Shown: positions 41,727 to 51,653, counted from the first letter of the stretch. The stretch is DNA of 64,000 bases from UBA1563 sp041667115 (GCA_041667115.1 JBAYFO010000003.1:1-64000), one strand, 5' to 3'. The notes: generated by a model not told the origin, from the sequence alone. A program made the numbers and translations.

Positions 41727-43809
41727 CGAGTTCATCTTCCTTCTTTGTTTCCGGTTCTTTTGTTTCATCAAGTAACTTTTCTTTATCTTTTAATCTCTTT
41801 GCCAGTTCGCGCTTCCATTGCAAAGAACGGGGAAGCCATAGCAATGTATGTATACCGGCAAGAATGAAAGTTCCAACAAGCAGTCCGGTCATACCCCAAA
41901 AAGTAATAAATAAAATCGGATATTTTTCTGGATCGTGATGTGTTGCGTGCGTAAAATATCCAGCAAATTTTCGCGTGGCTCCTTCATGACATTTTTGACA
42001 CGTCTTCAAAACATTTTTTCTACTTAAACGAGAATTTGGATCCGAAGGAGAAAGAATATCGTGCGCACCGTGGCAATCATAACATTTTGCCGTTTTTGTA
42101 TATCCTAACTGCGAAACTTTTCCGTGATACGTATCAAAATAAGTTTTTGCGATATCAACATGGCACCTTCCGCACTGATCCATGATGTGAAGTTTAAACC
42201 CTTCCGAATCAGTACGTTTAATCTTATGTGCACTATGGCAGTCGTTGCACGATGGAAGATTTTTTGCATTAGAAATTTTTGGAGAGTGAATACTCTTCTC
42301 AAATTGTTCCTGAATTCCGTGATGACAATTTCCGCAAGTTGCAGAAACATTTTTAGGATTAACGCTTGAATTAGGATTAGTGTGCGGCAGTTCGCGATGA
42401 GCTGTATGGCACGCCGTACACGTTGCCGTAACCGTCAGTCCACTTTTTAGTAATCCTTTTCCGTGAATACTTTCAGTATAACTTTCAATGATTGAATGTT
42501 CTTTTCCCTTGTAACGAACAGCGGCTTGTTCTCCTTCTCTGTGGCAAGTTGCACAAAGGTTCGGAATGTTTGTTGGGAATGTTCTAGACTTCGGATCTTT
42601 TTTGCTAAGAATTCCATGCGTTCCATGACACTCTGCACAAACCGGCGCATTGGGATCGTTCTTTGCAGCGAGCATGCCATGAGTACTTTGTTTGTACTCA
42701 TCACCAACATTTGCATGGCATGACGAGCAATCAACTTTTTTAGTAATTGTTTCACAAGGACGAACGTGTGAAGCGTTTACTTCCGAATGGCATTGGCTGC
42801 ATGCAGTTTTATTATGCACTGATCCTTCGTACTGCTGCAAATCAACAAACAGTGAACGCCCGTCTTTTGAAGATATTAACGCTTTATTTTGATGACAACT
42901 CATGCAATCTTGATTTGCCATTCCAAGTTCATAAAAAACATTTCTAATTTTGTGCGGTTGATGGCAATCGATACATGCCGGCAAAACATGTGCTTTCTTT
43001 TCCCACAATTCACCGCGAATAATTTTCCGGTGAACAGCTTCGATCATCACGTGGCATTTTGTACAGGTTGTAGCAATATTTTTCCGTGCAATTGATGAAG
43101 CCGGATCGGTATGAGGTAAAATAGAATGGGGCGTATGGCACGATATGCAGCTAGGAGCAACAATCAATCCCTTCTTTAATAATCCCTGTCCGTGAATACT
43201 TTCTGAAAAATTTTCTAAAATGTGGTCTTGATGAATCGTTCTTTGCGTCTGTACTTTTGTTCCTTCTTCATGACATCTTCCGCATAAGAAAGGAATTTTC
43301 ATTGGATAAACCGATGACTTTGGGTCTTTCACAGGAAGGATTTCATGGCTGCCATGACATGTTTTACAGGTCGGGGCTAAATTATCGCCACGGGCAAGTG
43401 CTTTTCCATGCAAAGATTTAGCATGCTGTTCCATTTCGGATTTGTGGCATCCGCCGCATTTAGCAGGCTTCAACTCTTCGTTATGCGGAAACTCTGCATC
43501 CTTCAGATCAACATGGCATCCGATACAAGGCACAGATCCGTGAACAAACTTTGTAAAGTTTTTTTCGCTTACATAAACGGAAATTGTTTTCCCGTTTTTT
43601 GTTCCGGTTAAACTTTTATCATCATGACAACCGAAACAATCGCTGTTTTCCTGAGCGAGTGTTTTTAAGGGAACAAGAAAGAGCAACGAAAAAATGAATA
43701 GAGAAATTATTCTCTTCCCGAAACCAGTACGTTTAGGAAAAAGAAAATTAAAATTTTCTCCTAATAATTGTCTCTTATCAAGTTTTTTACAAGGATTTTT
43801 TTTTAGCAT
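41719..43809 (-). CDS. Nonadecaheme c-type cytochrome
   Basis: About 696 residues with nineteen CxxCH motifs, a signal or anchor helix (RIISLFIFSLLFLVPLKTLA) and a C-terminal membrane helix (ITFWGMTGLLVGTFILAGIHTLL, in part). Residues about 57-290 and 301-531 are homologous halves with eight hemes each in the same order, followed by three more hemes. The start is ATG 43809. A TTG precedes it by one codon, and about 30 residues come before the hydrophobic signal, which is long. Localisation is periplasmic, anchored in the inner membrane. It overlaps the start of the cytochrome b gene. Confidence 0.92.
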   Translation of the reverse strand: MLKKNPCKKLDKRQLLGENFNFLFPKRTGFGKRIISLFIFSLLFLVPLKTLAQENSDCFGCHDDKSLTGTKNGKTISVYVSEKNFTKFVHGSVPCIGCHVDLKDAEFPHNEELKPAKCGGCHKSEMEQHAKSLHGKALARGDNLAPTCKTCHGSHEILPVKDPKSSVYPMKIPFLCGRCHEEGTKVQTQRTIHQDHILENFSESIHGQGLLKKGLIVAPSCISCHTPHSILPHTDPASSIARKNIATTCTKCHVMIEAVHRKIIRGELWEKKAHVLPACIDCHQPHKIRNVFYELGMANQDCMSCHQNKALISSKDGRSLFVDLQQYEGSVHNKTACSQCHSEVNASHVRPCETITKKVDCSSCHANVGDEYKQSTHGMLAAKNDPNAPVCAECHGTHGILSKKDPKSRTFPTNIPNLCATCHREGEQAAVRYKGKEHSIIESYTESIHGKGLLKSGLTVTATCTACHTAHRELPHTNPNSSVNPKNVSATCGNCHHGIQEQFEKSIHSPKISNAKNLPSCNDCHSAHKIKRTDSEGFKLHIMDQCGRCHVDIAKTYFDTYHGKVSQLGYTKTAKCYDCHGAHDILSPSDPNSRLSRKNVLKTCQKCHEGATRKFAGYFTHATHHDPEKYPILFITFWGMTGLLVGTFILAGIHTLLWLPRSLQWKRELAKRLKDKEKLLDETKEPETKKEDELDA

Positions 43810-43831
43810 CAAATTAATTCTTTAATAAAAT

Positions 43832-45991
43832 TTAAATATTTTCGTTATTCTCTTCAGCTTGATGTTTGGCAGCGTTCTTTTTAATTTCTTGTAATTCCAA
43901 CGGATGCTCATCTTCCATTTCTTCTTCGGTAATTGATCCTTTTAACCATGCGAGGTTCATAGGATAAACATCCGGATTGAAAATGATGAAATAAAAATGC
44001 CAGACAACAATTGCTAAAAACGCCAGCCAGGCTTCATAATAATGGACGGTTCTTGCAACATCCCAGCCGAGTTTCGTCAAAATTCCAATAAACGTGTTAT
44101 CAAACCACAAGAAGATTCCGGTAACCGTCATTACGATTGTTCCCCATACCAACGCCCAATATTCGCTTTTTTCTATATAACTGAATCTGCCGAATTTTGG
44201 TTTGTCTTTTGCAAATCCGAAATTATATTTCAGCACATCAATCATATCTTTCGCATCCTGTAAACGCGGGAAAAGGTCATACGCCAATTTTCTTCCACGT
44301 ACCGTAAATACAAGATAGTAGAAATGGTAAAGACTAACCGCCACCATAACCACTGCAGCTGTGCGATGAATATAACTCCTCAATTCAAAAGCGTGAGGAA
44401 GTATATTTCTGATGCCTGCTACCCACCATGCATCGGGGAAGCGAAGCATAAATCCGGTAAAGACCAAAGTGAAAAAGCTGATTACCAACGTTCCATGTTG
44501 AATTCTTTCACTCAACGTCATTCGTAAATATAAACCGTGACCATGATCCTTCTCATCCATTCTTCCACGTCGAATAAGAAGTTTGTTTTTTGATTTTCTA
44601 AAAAGATCAACAATATTATGGATGAACATTCCGCCGATAATAGAAAAGATAAGAATTAAATACGTCGTTGAAACCCAATAAAGAAGCGGGTCTTCCTTTT
44701 CAATTGCGGAACTATGAATTTTTCCGATAGCGAAGTTTTCATTCGCTCCCGGATGACATTTACCACAGGTATGTTTAAGGTTCGCTTTATTTACAGATGA
44801 TGTCGGATCACTTGCAGCTTTTATATTATGCGCACCATGACAACTTGCACAGTTTGCAACTTCCCTTGAACCCCCCTTTAATGCTAATCCATGATAACTG
44901 GTAACATAAGAGCTAACTTTGTTTGTTGACATTCCATAGCGAGCGGTTAATTTTACCGAGCTGTGGCAAGGGGAACAAACTTGAGAGGATAAATTCTGAT
45001 AAGCAACCGGTGAAGAAGGATCGTTATGTTTTAAGATGTTGTGTTCCCCATGACAATCCGTACAAACCGGTGCGTCCATATTCCCTTTGGCAACTGCTTT
45101 TCCATGTATGCTTCCCTCGTATTCCGTAACAATTGCACTATGACATTTTGAGCAGGTTTGTGGAATATTCATTTTAAAAACCGATGATCTCGAATCGGTT
45201 CCTTTTAATATTCCATGCGCTGTATGGCAATCGATACAGGTAGCGGCTTTCGCATTTCCTTTAACATGAAGCGCTTTACTGTGAACACTATTATCGTAAG
45301 ATTTTATAAATTTTACCGTCGGGGCTATCTTGCTTCTTACTTGAGGATTATCAACATGGCAAGAAAAACAGAGCCGCTCTTGAGATAATTTAATTTCAAG
45401 AGTATCGCGGTTTCCGTTTTTATTTGAAATGGTTCCATGGTGACATGTTAAACAATTTGGGGCAACCGGGTTCCCTTTTTGCAATTCTTCAGCATGGGTT
45501 GAGCCCATAAATGTCTTGGCAATATCGTTATGACATTTCCCGCAAGCGGAAACGATTTTTGCTTTCGCGAATGGAAATGAAGGAGAATTTTTAGGAACAA
45601 CATCATGAGTCCCGTGGCAACCTTTACAATTCAAATCCGGTGACGTTGAAGGCTGTTTTGCTTTTAGCATTTGTGGATGAAACGAATGTTTTACCGGTGC
45701 ATCTTTGTGGCAGGTTGTGCAATTGATTGGTTCGATTTTATCCTTATGCGGAATATTGTCCATATCAAAGCCGGTATGGCAGGCAATACACTGCAATTTT
45801 GCATGTGGAGAATTTTTTAGAACCGATTCCTTTACGAAAAGAGAAACCTGTTTACCGTTTTGATCTTTTGTTAACGTTTCATCGCTATGGCAGGAGAGAC
45901 AATCTTCATTTGACTGTGCATATAAGGGAGTTCCTCTAAAAATAAGAAGAAAACAAACAAACAGACTACCTTTTATTAACAATTTAACCAT
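43832..45991 (-). CDS. Fusion of 13-heme cytochrome c with HydC/FdnI diheme b domain, CbcL-like
   Basis: A 719-residue protein with a signal peptide, thirteen CxxCH motifs over about 420 residues, one membrane helix (TYLILIFSIIGGMFIHNIVD), then a four-helix cytochrome b domain (ERIQHGTLVISFFTLVF, in part; RSYIHRTAAV, SLYHFYYL, VHYYEAW, VVWHFYF). This plan, multiheme c joined to HydC/FdnI, is that of Geobacter CbcL, which has fewer hemes. The N-terminal region is homologous to that of the 19-heme protein. The ATG at 45991 has an AAAGG site. It is the first gene of the operon. Inferred role: menaquinol oxidation toward periplasmic acceptors. Confidence 0.92.
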   Translation of the reverse strand: MVKLLIKGSLFVCFLLIFRGTPLYAQSNEDCLSCHSDETLTKDQNGKQVSLFVKESVLKNSPHAKLQCIACHTGFDMDNIPHKDKIEPINCTTCHKDAPVKHSFHPQMLKAKQPSTSPDLNCKGCHGTHDVVPKNSPSFPFAKAKIVSACGKCHNDIAKTFMGSTHAEELQKGNPVAPNCLTCHHGTISNKNGNRDTLEIKLSQERLCFSCHVDNPQVRSKIAPTVKFIKSYDNSVHSKALHVKGNAKAATCIDCHTAHGILKGTDSRSSVFKMNIPQTCSKCHSAIVTEYEGSIHGKAVAKGNMDAPVCTDCHGEHNILKHNDPSSPVAYQNLSSQVCSPCHSSVKLTARYGMSTNKVSSYVTSYHGLALKGGSREVANCASCHGAHNIKAASDPTSSVNKANLKHTCGKCHPGANENFAIGKIHSSAIEKEDPLLYWVSTTYLILIFSIIGGMFIHNIVDLFRKSKNKLLIRRGRMDEKDHGHGLYLRMTLSERIQHGTLVISFFTLVFTGFMLRFPDAWWVAGIRNILPHAFELRSYIHRTAAVVMVAVSLYHFYYLVFTVRGRKLAYDLFPRLQDAKDMIDVLKYNFGFAKDKPKFGRFSYIEKSEYWALVWGTIVMTVTGIFLWFDNTFIGILTKLGWDVARTVHYYEAWLAFLAIVVWHFYFIIFNPDVYPMNLAWLKGSITEEEMEDEHPLELQEIKKNAAKHQAEENNENI

Positions 45992-46489
45992 CGAATTACC
46001 TTTTATAACAATTTGAAAGATTGCGACCTGCAATAATAAAAACATTTTAGAATGAATAGAAACTACATCATTGGTTTTAGGGGATCAAACAAAAAAAATC
46101 AGAAGCCCCAAAGTTTATTCACTTCCATATAAAGAGGAAAGGTCCTTTTTTATACAGCCTTCTCTTTTAACAAATGGAATGCCAAGAATAGTTTGCCAAA
46201 TGTTTATTGTTTCCTATTTGAAATTCTTTTCCGTCTCATAAATGAGAATATCACAAATATTTTTTCAAGAATTAGAATTTCTTAAAAACGATTTTTTTTT
46301 GCTTCTTTTAAATTAAAGCATCTCCTGTTAAAATTTGATATTATCTATAAACAAAATCAATTAAAAAAAAAGGCGTTTTTTCTTAAAATATTTTTTTTCT
46401 TCATTTGTTTAGAAGAAATATTTTCCAATTTTTGCATAGACTTATTTCAAATACTACACTAAAGAAAAATTGTAAGGAGATTTCGCTTT
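45992..46489. promoter_or_regulatory. Divergent AT-rich intergenic region
   Basis: About 500 bases without a convincing gene, between the divergent cytochrome operon and the acidic-protein gene. It is strongly AT-rich with long T and A tracts around 46290-46400, suggesting intrinsic bending. It must hold promoters for both directions, but I could not pick exact -10/-35 elements. The right end has an AAGGAG ribosome site for the gene at 46490. Confidence 0.45.
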
Positions 46490-46819
46490 ATGTCATTTGC
46501 AAGGCTTGACACTAACGAAGAAATGGTTGAAGTACTCGAAGAAAAAAAACAAAGAACCCCGTTCTCTCAAACGATTATTCAAGACCCCTATAACGAAGCA
46601 TTAAATATTCGCCTCGCAAAAGCTTTTGATGATGACGATGACTTTGATGATGACGAAGATCTTGATGATGACCTTGATGACGATCTGGAGCTTGAAGAAG
46701 AAGATGAAGATGCCGCTCTTGACGAGGAAGAACTGGAAGAAAAATTTTATGAAGAAGATTTTGACTTCGACGAGGATGAAGACGACCTTGAAGAAGACGT
46801 GGATGAAGAACCTCTATAA
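46490..46819 (+). CDS. Small, extremely acidic protein (109 aa)
   Basis: An unrecognised protein. Residues 1-46 are ordinary and partly helical (EEMVEVLEEKKQRTPFSQ). Of the 63 residues from 47 on, 45 are Asp or Glu, in runs such as DDDDD and LEEEDED, with aromatic residues (EKFYEEDFDF) in between. A strong AAGGAG site precedes the ATG, so expression is likely. The acidic tail resembles DNA- or protein-mimic tails and calcium- or histone-like binding regions, but there is no family match I can name. It is convergent with hldD. Confidence 0.7.
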   Translation: MSFARLDTNEEMVEVLEEKKQRTPFSQTIIQDPYNEALNIRLAKAFDDDDDFDDDEDLDDDLDDDLELEEEDEDAALDEEELEEKFYEEDFDFDEDEDDLEEDVDEEPL

Positions 46820-46820
46820 T

Positions 46821-47798
46821 TTATTCCTCACCCAAAAATTTTCTTTTCATTAAATAATTTTGAACATAGTCGGTTACTCCTTCTTCTAATGTTGAAAGAG
46901 GTTTGAGGTAACCGGCTTTTTTCATTTTGTCTAAATTTGCTTCCGTAAAGTACTGATACTTTTCCGCAAGATGTTCCGGTAGATCAATATATTCAATATT
47001 CACCGGCTTACCCACTGCATGAAATAAGGCCGTAACCAAATCGTTCCATGTTCTTGCTTTGCCGCCGCCGACATTGTACAATCCATTTTTGTCTTTGTGT
47101 TCAAGAAAAAAGAGGGTCATCTCAACGGCATCTTTCACATAAATGAAATCACGTTTCTGTTCTCCGTCTTTGTAATCAGGATGAAGTGATTTAAATAATT
47201 TTACTTTCCCGTAATCGCGGACTTGCTCAAAGGCTTTATGCACAACGCTGCGCATGTCTCCTTTATGGCTCTCATTCGGTCCGTAAACATTGAAATATTT
47301 TATGCCCACAATATTATTCAACCACCCGTTCTTAAAAGCGTAAACATCGAAGATGTTTTTTGAATACCCGTACATATTCAGCGGGCGAAGATTAAAACAG
47401 TTTTCGTCGGTATCTTCAAATCCTAGTGAACCATCTCCATACGTAGCGGCGGAAGAAGCATAAATAAACCGGATATCTTTTTCGAGACAATACTTTGCAA
47501 GAGCTTGCGTGTATTTGTAATTATTCTCCATAAGATGGTCGGCATCTTTTTCCGTGGTAGCGGAGTTCGCCCCCATGTGAATAATGGCTTCAATTTCATA
47601 ATCGATTTCATCATTTACGATTTTGTCAATGAATTCACCTTTGTCAAGATAGTCAGCATATGCAAGCGGAACTAAATTTTTCCATTTTTCATCACTTCCA
47701 AGCCTATCAACAATGAGAATATCTTTTTTGCCAAGTTGATTCAATCTCCAAACCAATGCTGAGCCGATAAAACCTGCACCACCTGTTACTACAATCAT
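46821..47798 (-). CDS. hldD: ADP-L-glycero-D-manno-heptose 6-epimerase
   Basis: A 325-residue short-chain dehydrogenase-like epimerase (also called RfaD/GmhD) that makes ADP-L-glycero-heptose for the LPS inner core. It shows the NAD(P) motif GGAGFIGS at residues 6-13, the catalytic Y143-x3-K147 in MYGYSKN, and ASSAATYGDG for the serine of the triad. The words LIVDRLGSDEKWKNL and MRSVVHKAFEQ are typical of HldD. It indicates a Gram-negative envelope with heptose-containing LPS. No other heptose genes are nearby. Confidence 0.95.
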   Translation of the reverse strand: MIVVTGGAGFIGSALVWRLNQLGKKDILIVDRLGSDEKWKNLVPLAYADYLDKGEFIDKIVNDEIDYEIEAIIHMGANSATTEKDADHLMENNYKYTQALAKYCLEKDIRFIYASSAATYGDGSLGFEDTDENCFNLRPLNMYGYSKNIFDVYAFKNGWLNNIVGIKYFNVYGPNESHKGDMRSVVHKAFEQVRDYGKVKLFKSLHPDYKDGEQKRDFIYVKDAVEMTLFFLEHKDKNGLYNVGGGKARTWNDLVTALFHAVGKPVNIEYIDLPEHLAEKYQYFTEANLDKMKKAGYLKPLSTLEEGVTDYVQNYLMKRKFLGEE

Positions 47799-47923
47799 TT
47801 TCTTCCTGTAACTTTTATTATATTTGAACGAAATTTAATTAAAGTTGTTTAACAAAGAAAATAGAACACGAATTAAAAGAACTATCACAAAAAATTCTAC
47901 GTTCACCTTATATATAGAGAAAT

Positions 47924-50900
47924 ATGAAAACAAAATTTGAAATATTGCAGGAACTCCTAAAACAGAGGATCCTTGTACTCGACGGCGCAATGGGAACAAT
48001 GATCCAGCGGCACAACTTAACCGAAGAAGATTTCCGCGGCGAACAATTTAAGAACCATCCGCACGATCTAAAAGGAAATAACGATCTCCTTTCCCTTACG
48101 CAACCGGAAATTATTAAAAATATTCACCGCGAATATTTAGTTGCTGGAGCCGATATAATTGAAACAAACACCTTTAACTCAACCTCAATTTCGCAAGCGG
48201 ATTACAAGGCGGAATCTTTCGTCTATGATTTAAATTTCCACGCTGCAAAACTTGCAAAAGAAGCAACGGATGAATTCACAAAACAGAATCCGGATAAACC
48301 CCGCTTTGTTGCCGGTGCTTTAGGACCATTGAACAAAACCCTTTCCCTTTCTCCCGATGTAAACGATCCCGGTTTCCGCGCCGTTACTTTTGATGAAGTT
48401 GTTGCAAGTTACACGGAACAACTTCGCGGATTGATTGACGGCGGCGTGGATATTCTTCTGGTTGAAACAGTTTTTGATACACTCAATGCTAAAGCGGCAA
48501 TTTTTGCAATTAGTGAATACACGAGAAAAATCGTCAGAGAACTTCCCGTGATGATTTCGGGAACTGTTGTTGATCAAAGTGGAAGAACATTATCGGGACA
48601 AACGACTGAAGCTTTTTGGATTTCGATATCTCACACAAAAAATCTTTTAAGCGTTGGATTGAACTGTTCTCTTGGTGCAACGCAGATGCGTCCATTTTTA
48701 AAAGAGCTTTCTCGTGTTGCCACTTGCAATGTCAGCGTTTACCCGAATGCCGGTTTACCAAATCACTTTGGTGAATATGATGAAACTGCGGAAATGATGT
48801 CATCAACATTAAAAGATTTTGCTTCGGAAAATCTTTTCAACATCGTTGGCGGATGCTGCGGTACAACTCCGGAGCACATAAAAGCTATTGCGGAAATGGT
48901 TAAAGATTTTTCTCCGCGTCAGATTCCGCAGAAAGATTTTTATTTAAGTTTAAGTGGACTCGAACCGCTCGTCATTCGTCCCGAAACAAATTTTGTAAAT
49001 GTTGGCGAACGTACAAACGTTGCCGGCTCAAAAGCTTTTGCAAAAATGATTTTGAACGGCGATTATGAAGCCGCGCTTTCCGTTGCCCGCCAGCAAGTAG
49101 AAAACGGAGCGCAAGTAATTGATATCAATATGGACGAAGGAATGCTCGATTCCGAAGAAGCGATGAAGAAGTTTGTAAATCTGCTTCAAGCTGAGCCGGA
49201 TATTGCGCGCATTCCGATTATGCTTGATTCATCTAAATGGAGCGTTATTGAATCAGGTTTGAAATGCATTCAAGGAAAAAGCATCGTCAATTCCATAAGC
49301 ATGAAAGAAGGCGAAGAAGCATTTCGCGAGCATGCGCGAAAAGTTTTGGAATACGGCGCCGCAGTAATTGTTATGGCGTTCGATGAGCAAGGTCAAGCCG
49401 ATTCATACGAAAGACGAATTGCAATATGCGAACGCGCTTATAAAATTCTTGTTGATGAAATCGGATTCCCTCCGTATGATATTATCTTCGATCCGAATAT
49501 TCTTACCGTTGCGACCGGAATAGAAGAGCATAATAATTACGCCGTAGATTACATTGAAGCCACTCGATGGATCAAGCAGCATCTGCCCCACGCAAAAGTC
49601 AGCGGCGGTGTAAGCAATGTTTCATTTTCTTTTCGCGGGAACAATCTTGTACGCGAAGCAATGCATTCCGCTTTCTTGTATCACGCAATCAAAGCCGGAA
49701 TGGATATGGGAATTGTTAACGCCGGGCAGCTTGAAGTGTACGAAGAAATCCCAAAAGATCTGCTGGAACTGGTAGAAGATGTTTTGTTGAACCGTAAACC
49801 GGAGGCAACTGAACGTTTAATAACGTTTGCCGACAGCGTGAAACAAAAAGGGAAAGAGGCTATTATTGTAGATGAATGGAGAAAAGCTCACGTTGAAGAA
49901 CGCCTAAAGCACGCATTAATAAAGGGTATCGTTGACTACATTGAAGAGGATACCGAAGAAGCGCGTAAGCTTTATCCGCAAGCGATCGGCGTTATCGAAG
50001 GTCCGCTTATGTCGGGAATGAACGCTGTTGGCGATTTGTTCGGCGCCGGAAAAATGTTCCTTCCGCAAGTTGTTAAAAGCGCACGTGTGATGAAAAAATC
50101 CGTTGCATACCTTATTCCTTTTATCGAAGCTGAAAAAACCGCAGCTAAAGATTTGAGCCAGGTCGGCAAAGTTTTAATGGCTACAGTAAAAGGAGATGTT
50201 CACGACATTGGGAAAAATATTGTCGGCGTTGTACTCGGTTGTAACAGTTACAACGTAATCGATCTTGGTGTTATGGTTCCAACAGAAAAAATTCTCGACA
50301 CGGCAATTGCTGAGAAGGTTGATGTGATTGGTTTGAGCGGACTAATTACCCCATCGCTTGAAGTTATGGTTGAGGTTGCAAAAGAGATGGAACGCAGAGG
50401 AATGAAACTTCCGTTGATGATCGGCGGAGCAACAACTTCACGAATTCATACTGCCGTAAAAATTGCGCCACACTACAGCGGAGCGGTTATTCACGTGCTC
50501 GATGCATCACGCAGTGTTCCGGTCGTGAGCAACTTGGTTAATCAAGATGAAAATGTTCGCGAATCTTTTAAAGAAAAAATTAAAAAAGAATATGCCAAAC
50601 TCCGCGAAGATCATTTAAAGAAAAGAGAGGAGAAAAATTATCTTTCGATTGGCGAAGCGAGAAAGAACAAATTCACTTGCGATTGGAAGGATGCGCAAAT
50701 TTCGATTCCAAAAAAACTTGGTGTAACTAAATTAGAAGATTATCCACTTGAGATTTTACGCAACTATATTGATTGGACTCCGTTTTTCCAGACATGGGAA
50801 TTAAAAGGAAAATATCCCAAAATTTTTGATGATACATCCGTTGGTGCAGAAGCAAAAAAACTTTTTGATGACGCAAATAAACTTCTCGACAAAATAATTT

Positions 50901-51616
50901 CCGAAAGACTTTTACAAGCAAACGGAGTTATCGGTTTGTTCCCCGCAAACAGTGAAGGTGATGATATTGAAGTTTACACTGATGAATCGCGAAAAAGAAT
51001 CATGCATTCACTTCATACTTTGCGCAATCAAAACACAAAGGCTGAAACCGCAAACAATCTTGCGTTGGCTGATTTTATTGCTCCGAAGGAAAGCGGTGTT
51101 AACGATTATGTTGGCGCATTTGCGGTCACTACGGGAATTGGAATAGAAAAACTGATTGAGAAATTTGAAAAAGACCATGATGATTACAACAGCATTATGG
51201 TTAAAGCTCTTGCCGATAGATTAGCTGAAGCTTTCGCAGAGCATCTCCATGAAAAAGTTAGAAAAGAATTTTGGGGATATGCGCAGAACGAAAATCTATC
51301 AAGTGAAGAATTAGTTAAAGAAAAATACCGGGGCATTCGTCCGGCTCCCGGCTATCCCGCTCAACCGGATCACACGGAAAAGAAAATTATTTTTGATTTA
51401 CTGCAAGCTGAAAAAAATACCGGCATTCAATTAACGGAAAGTTTGGCAATGTATCCTACCGCAGCGGTAAGCGGTTTATACTTCGCTAATCCGCAGGCGA
51501 AATATTTTAATGTTGGAAAGATCAGCAAAGATCAAGTGCTTGATTACCACAAGCGCAAAGGAATGAGCATTGAAGAGGTTGAAAAGTGGCTTGCGCCAAT
51601 TTTAAATTATGATTAA
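47924..51616 (+). CDS. metH: Cobalamin-dependent methionine synthase MetH
   Basis: A full four-module enzyme of 1230 residues. The homocysteine module (1 to about 325) has zinc ligands in NCSLGA and GGCCGTT. The pterin-binding module spans about 350-630 (NFVNVGERTNVAGSKAF, in part). The cobalamin module shows the DVHDIGKNIVG motif whose histidine binds cobalt, near residue 760. The C-terminal reactivation module ends near RPAPGYPAQPDH, which binds S-adenosylmethionine. No cobalamin riboswitch was recognised in the short upstream region. It makes methionine from homocysteine and 5-methyltetrahydrofolate. Confidence 0.97.
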   Translation: MKTKFEILQELLKQRILVLDGAMGTMIQRHNLTEEDFRGEQFKNHPHDLKGNNDLLSLTQPEIIKNIHREYLVAGADIIETNTFNSTSISQADYKAESFVYDLNFHAAKLAKEATDEFTKQNPDKPRFVAGALGPLNKTLSLSPDVNDPGFRAVTFDEVVASYTEQLRGLIDGGVDILLVETVFDTLNAKAAIFAISEYTRKIVRELPVMISGTVVDQSGRTLSGQTTEAFWISISHTKNLLSVGLNCSLGATQMRPFLKELSRVATCNVSVYPNAGLPNHFGEYDETAEMMSSTLKDFASENLFNIVGGCCGTTPEHIKAIAEMVKDFSPRQIPQKDFYLSLSGLEPLVIRPETNFVNVGERTNVAGSKAFAKMILNGDYEAALSVARQQVENGAQVIDINMDEGMLDSEEAMKKFVNLLQAEPDIARIPIMLDSSKWSVIESGLKCIQGKSIVNSISMKEGEEAFREHARKVLEYGAAVIVMAFDEQGQADSYERRIAICERAYKILVDEIGFPPYDIIFDPNILTVATGIEEHNNYAVDYIEATRWIKQHLPHAKVSGGVSNVSFSFRGNNLVREAMHSAFLYHAIKAGMDMGIVNAGQLEVYEEIPKDLLELVEDVLLNRKPEATERLITFADSVKQKGKEAIIVDEWRKAHVEERLKHALIKGIVDYIEEDTEEARKLYPQAIGVIEGPLMSGMNAVGDLFGAGKMFLPQVVKSARVMKKSVAYLIPFIEAEKTAAKDLSQVGKVLMATVKGDVHDIGKNIVGVVLGCNSYNVIDLGVMVPTEKILDTAIAEKVDVIGLSGLITPSLEVMVEVAKEMERRGMKLPLMIGGATTSRIHTAVKIAPHYSGAVIHVLDASRSVPVVSNLVNQDENVRESFKEKIKKEYAKLREDHLKKREEKNYLSIGEARKNKFTCDWKDAQISIPKKLGVTKLEDYPLEILRNYIDWTPFFQTWELKGKYPKIFDDTSVGAEAKKLFDDANKLLDKIISERLLQANGVIGLFPANSEGDDIEVYTDESRKRIMHSLHTLRNQNTKAETANNLALADFIAPKESGVNDYVGAFAVTTGIGIEKLIEKFEKDHDDYNSIMVKALADRLAEAFAEHLHEKVRKEFWGYAQNENLSSEELVKEKYRGIRPAPGYPAQPDHTEKKIIFDLLQAEKNTGIQLTESLAMYPTAAVSGLYFANPQAKYFNVGKISKDQVLDYHKRKGMSIEEVEKWLAPILNYD

Positions 51617-51653
51617 AAAATAAAATACATCTTTAGTTAAAGGAATTAATCCA

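Noticed and set aside
41719..43809. A frameshift or gene fusion artefact in the 19-heme gene
   Set aside because: The frame is continuous, motif spacing is even and the two homologous halves are both intact, so duplication explains the length.
47799..47923. A cobalamin riboswitch before metH
   Set aside because: The gap is only about 125 bases and shows no B12-box-like conserved core. No riboswitch structure was recognised.
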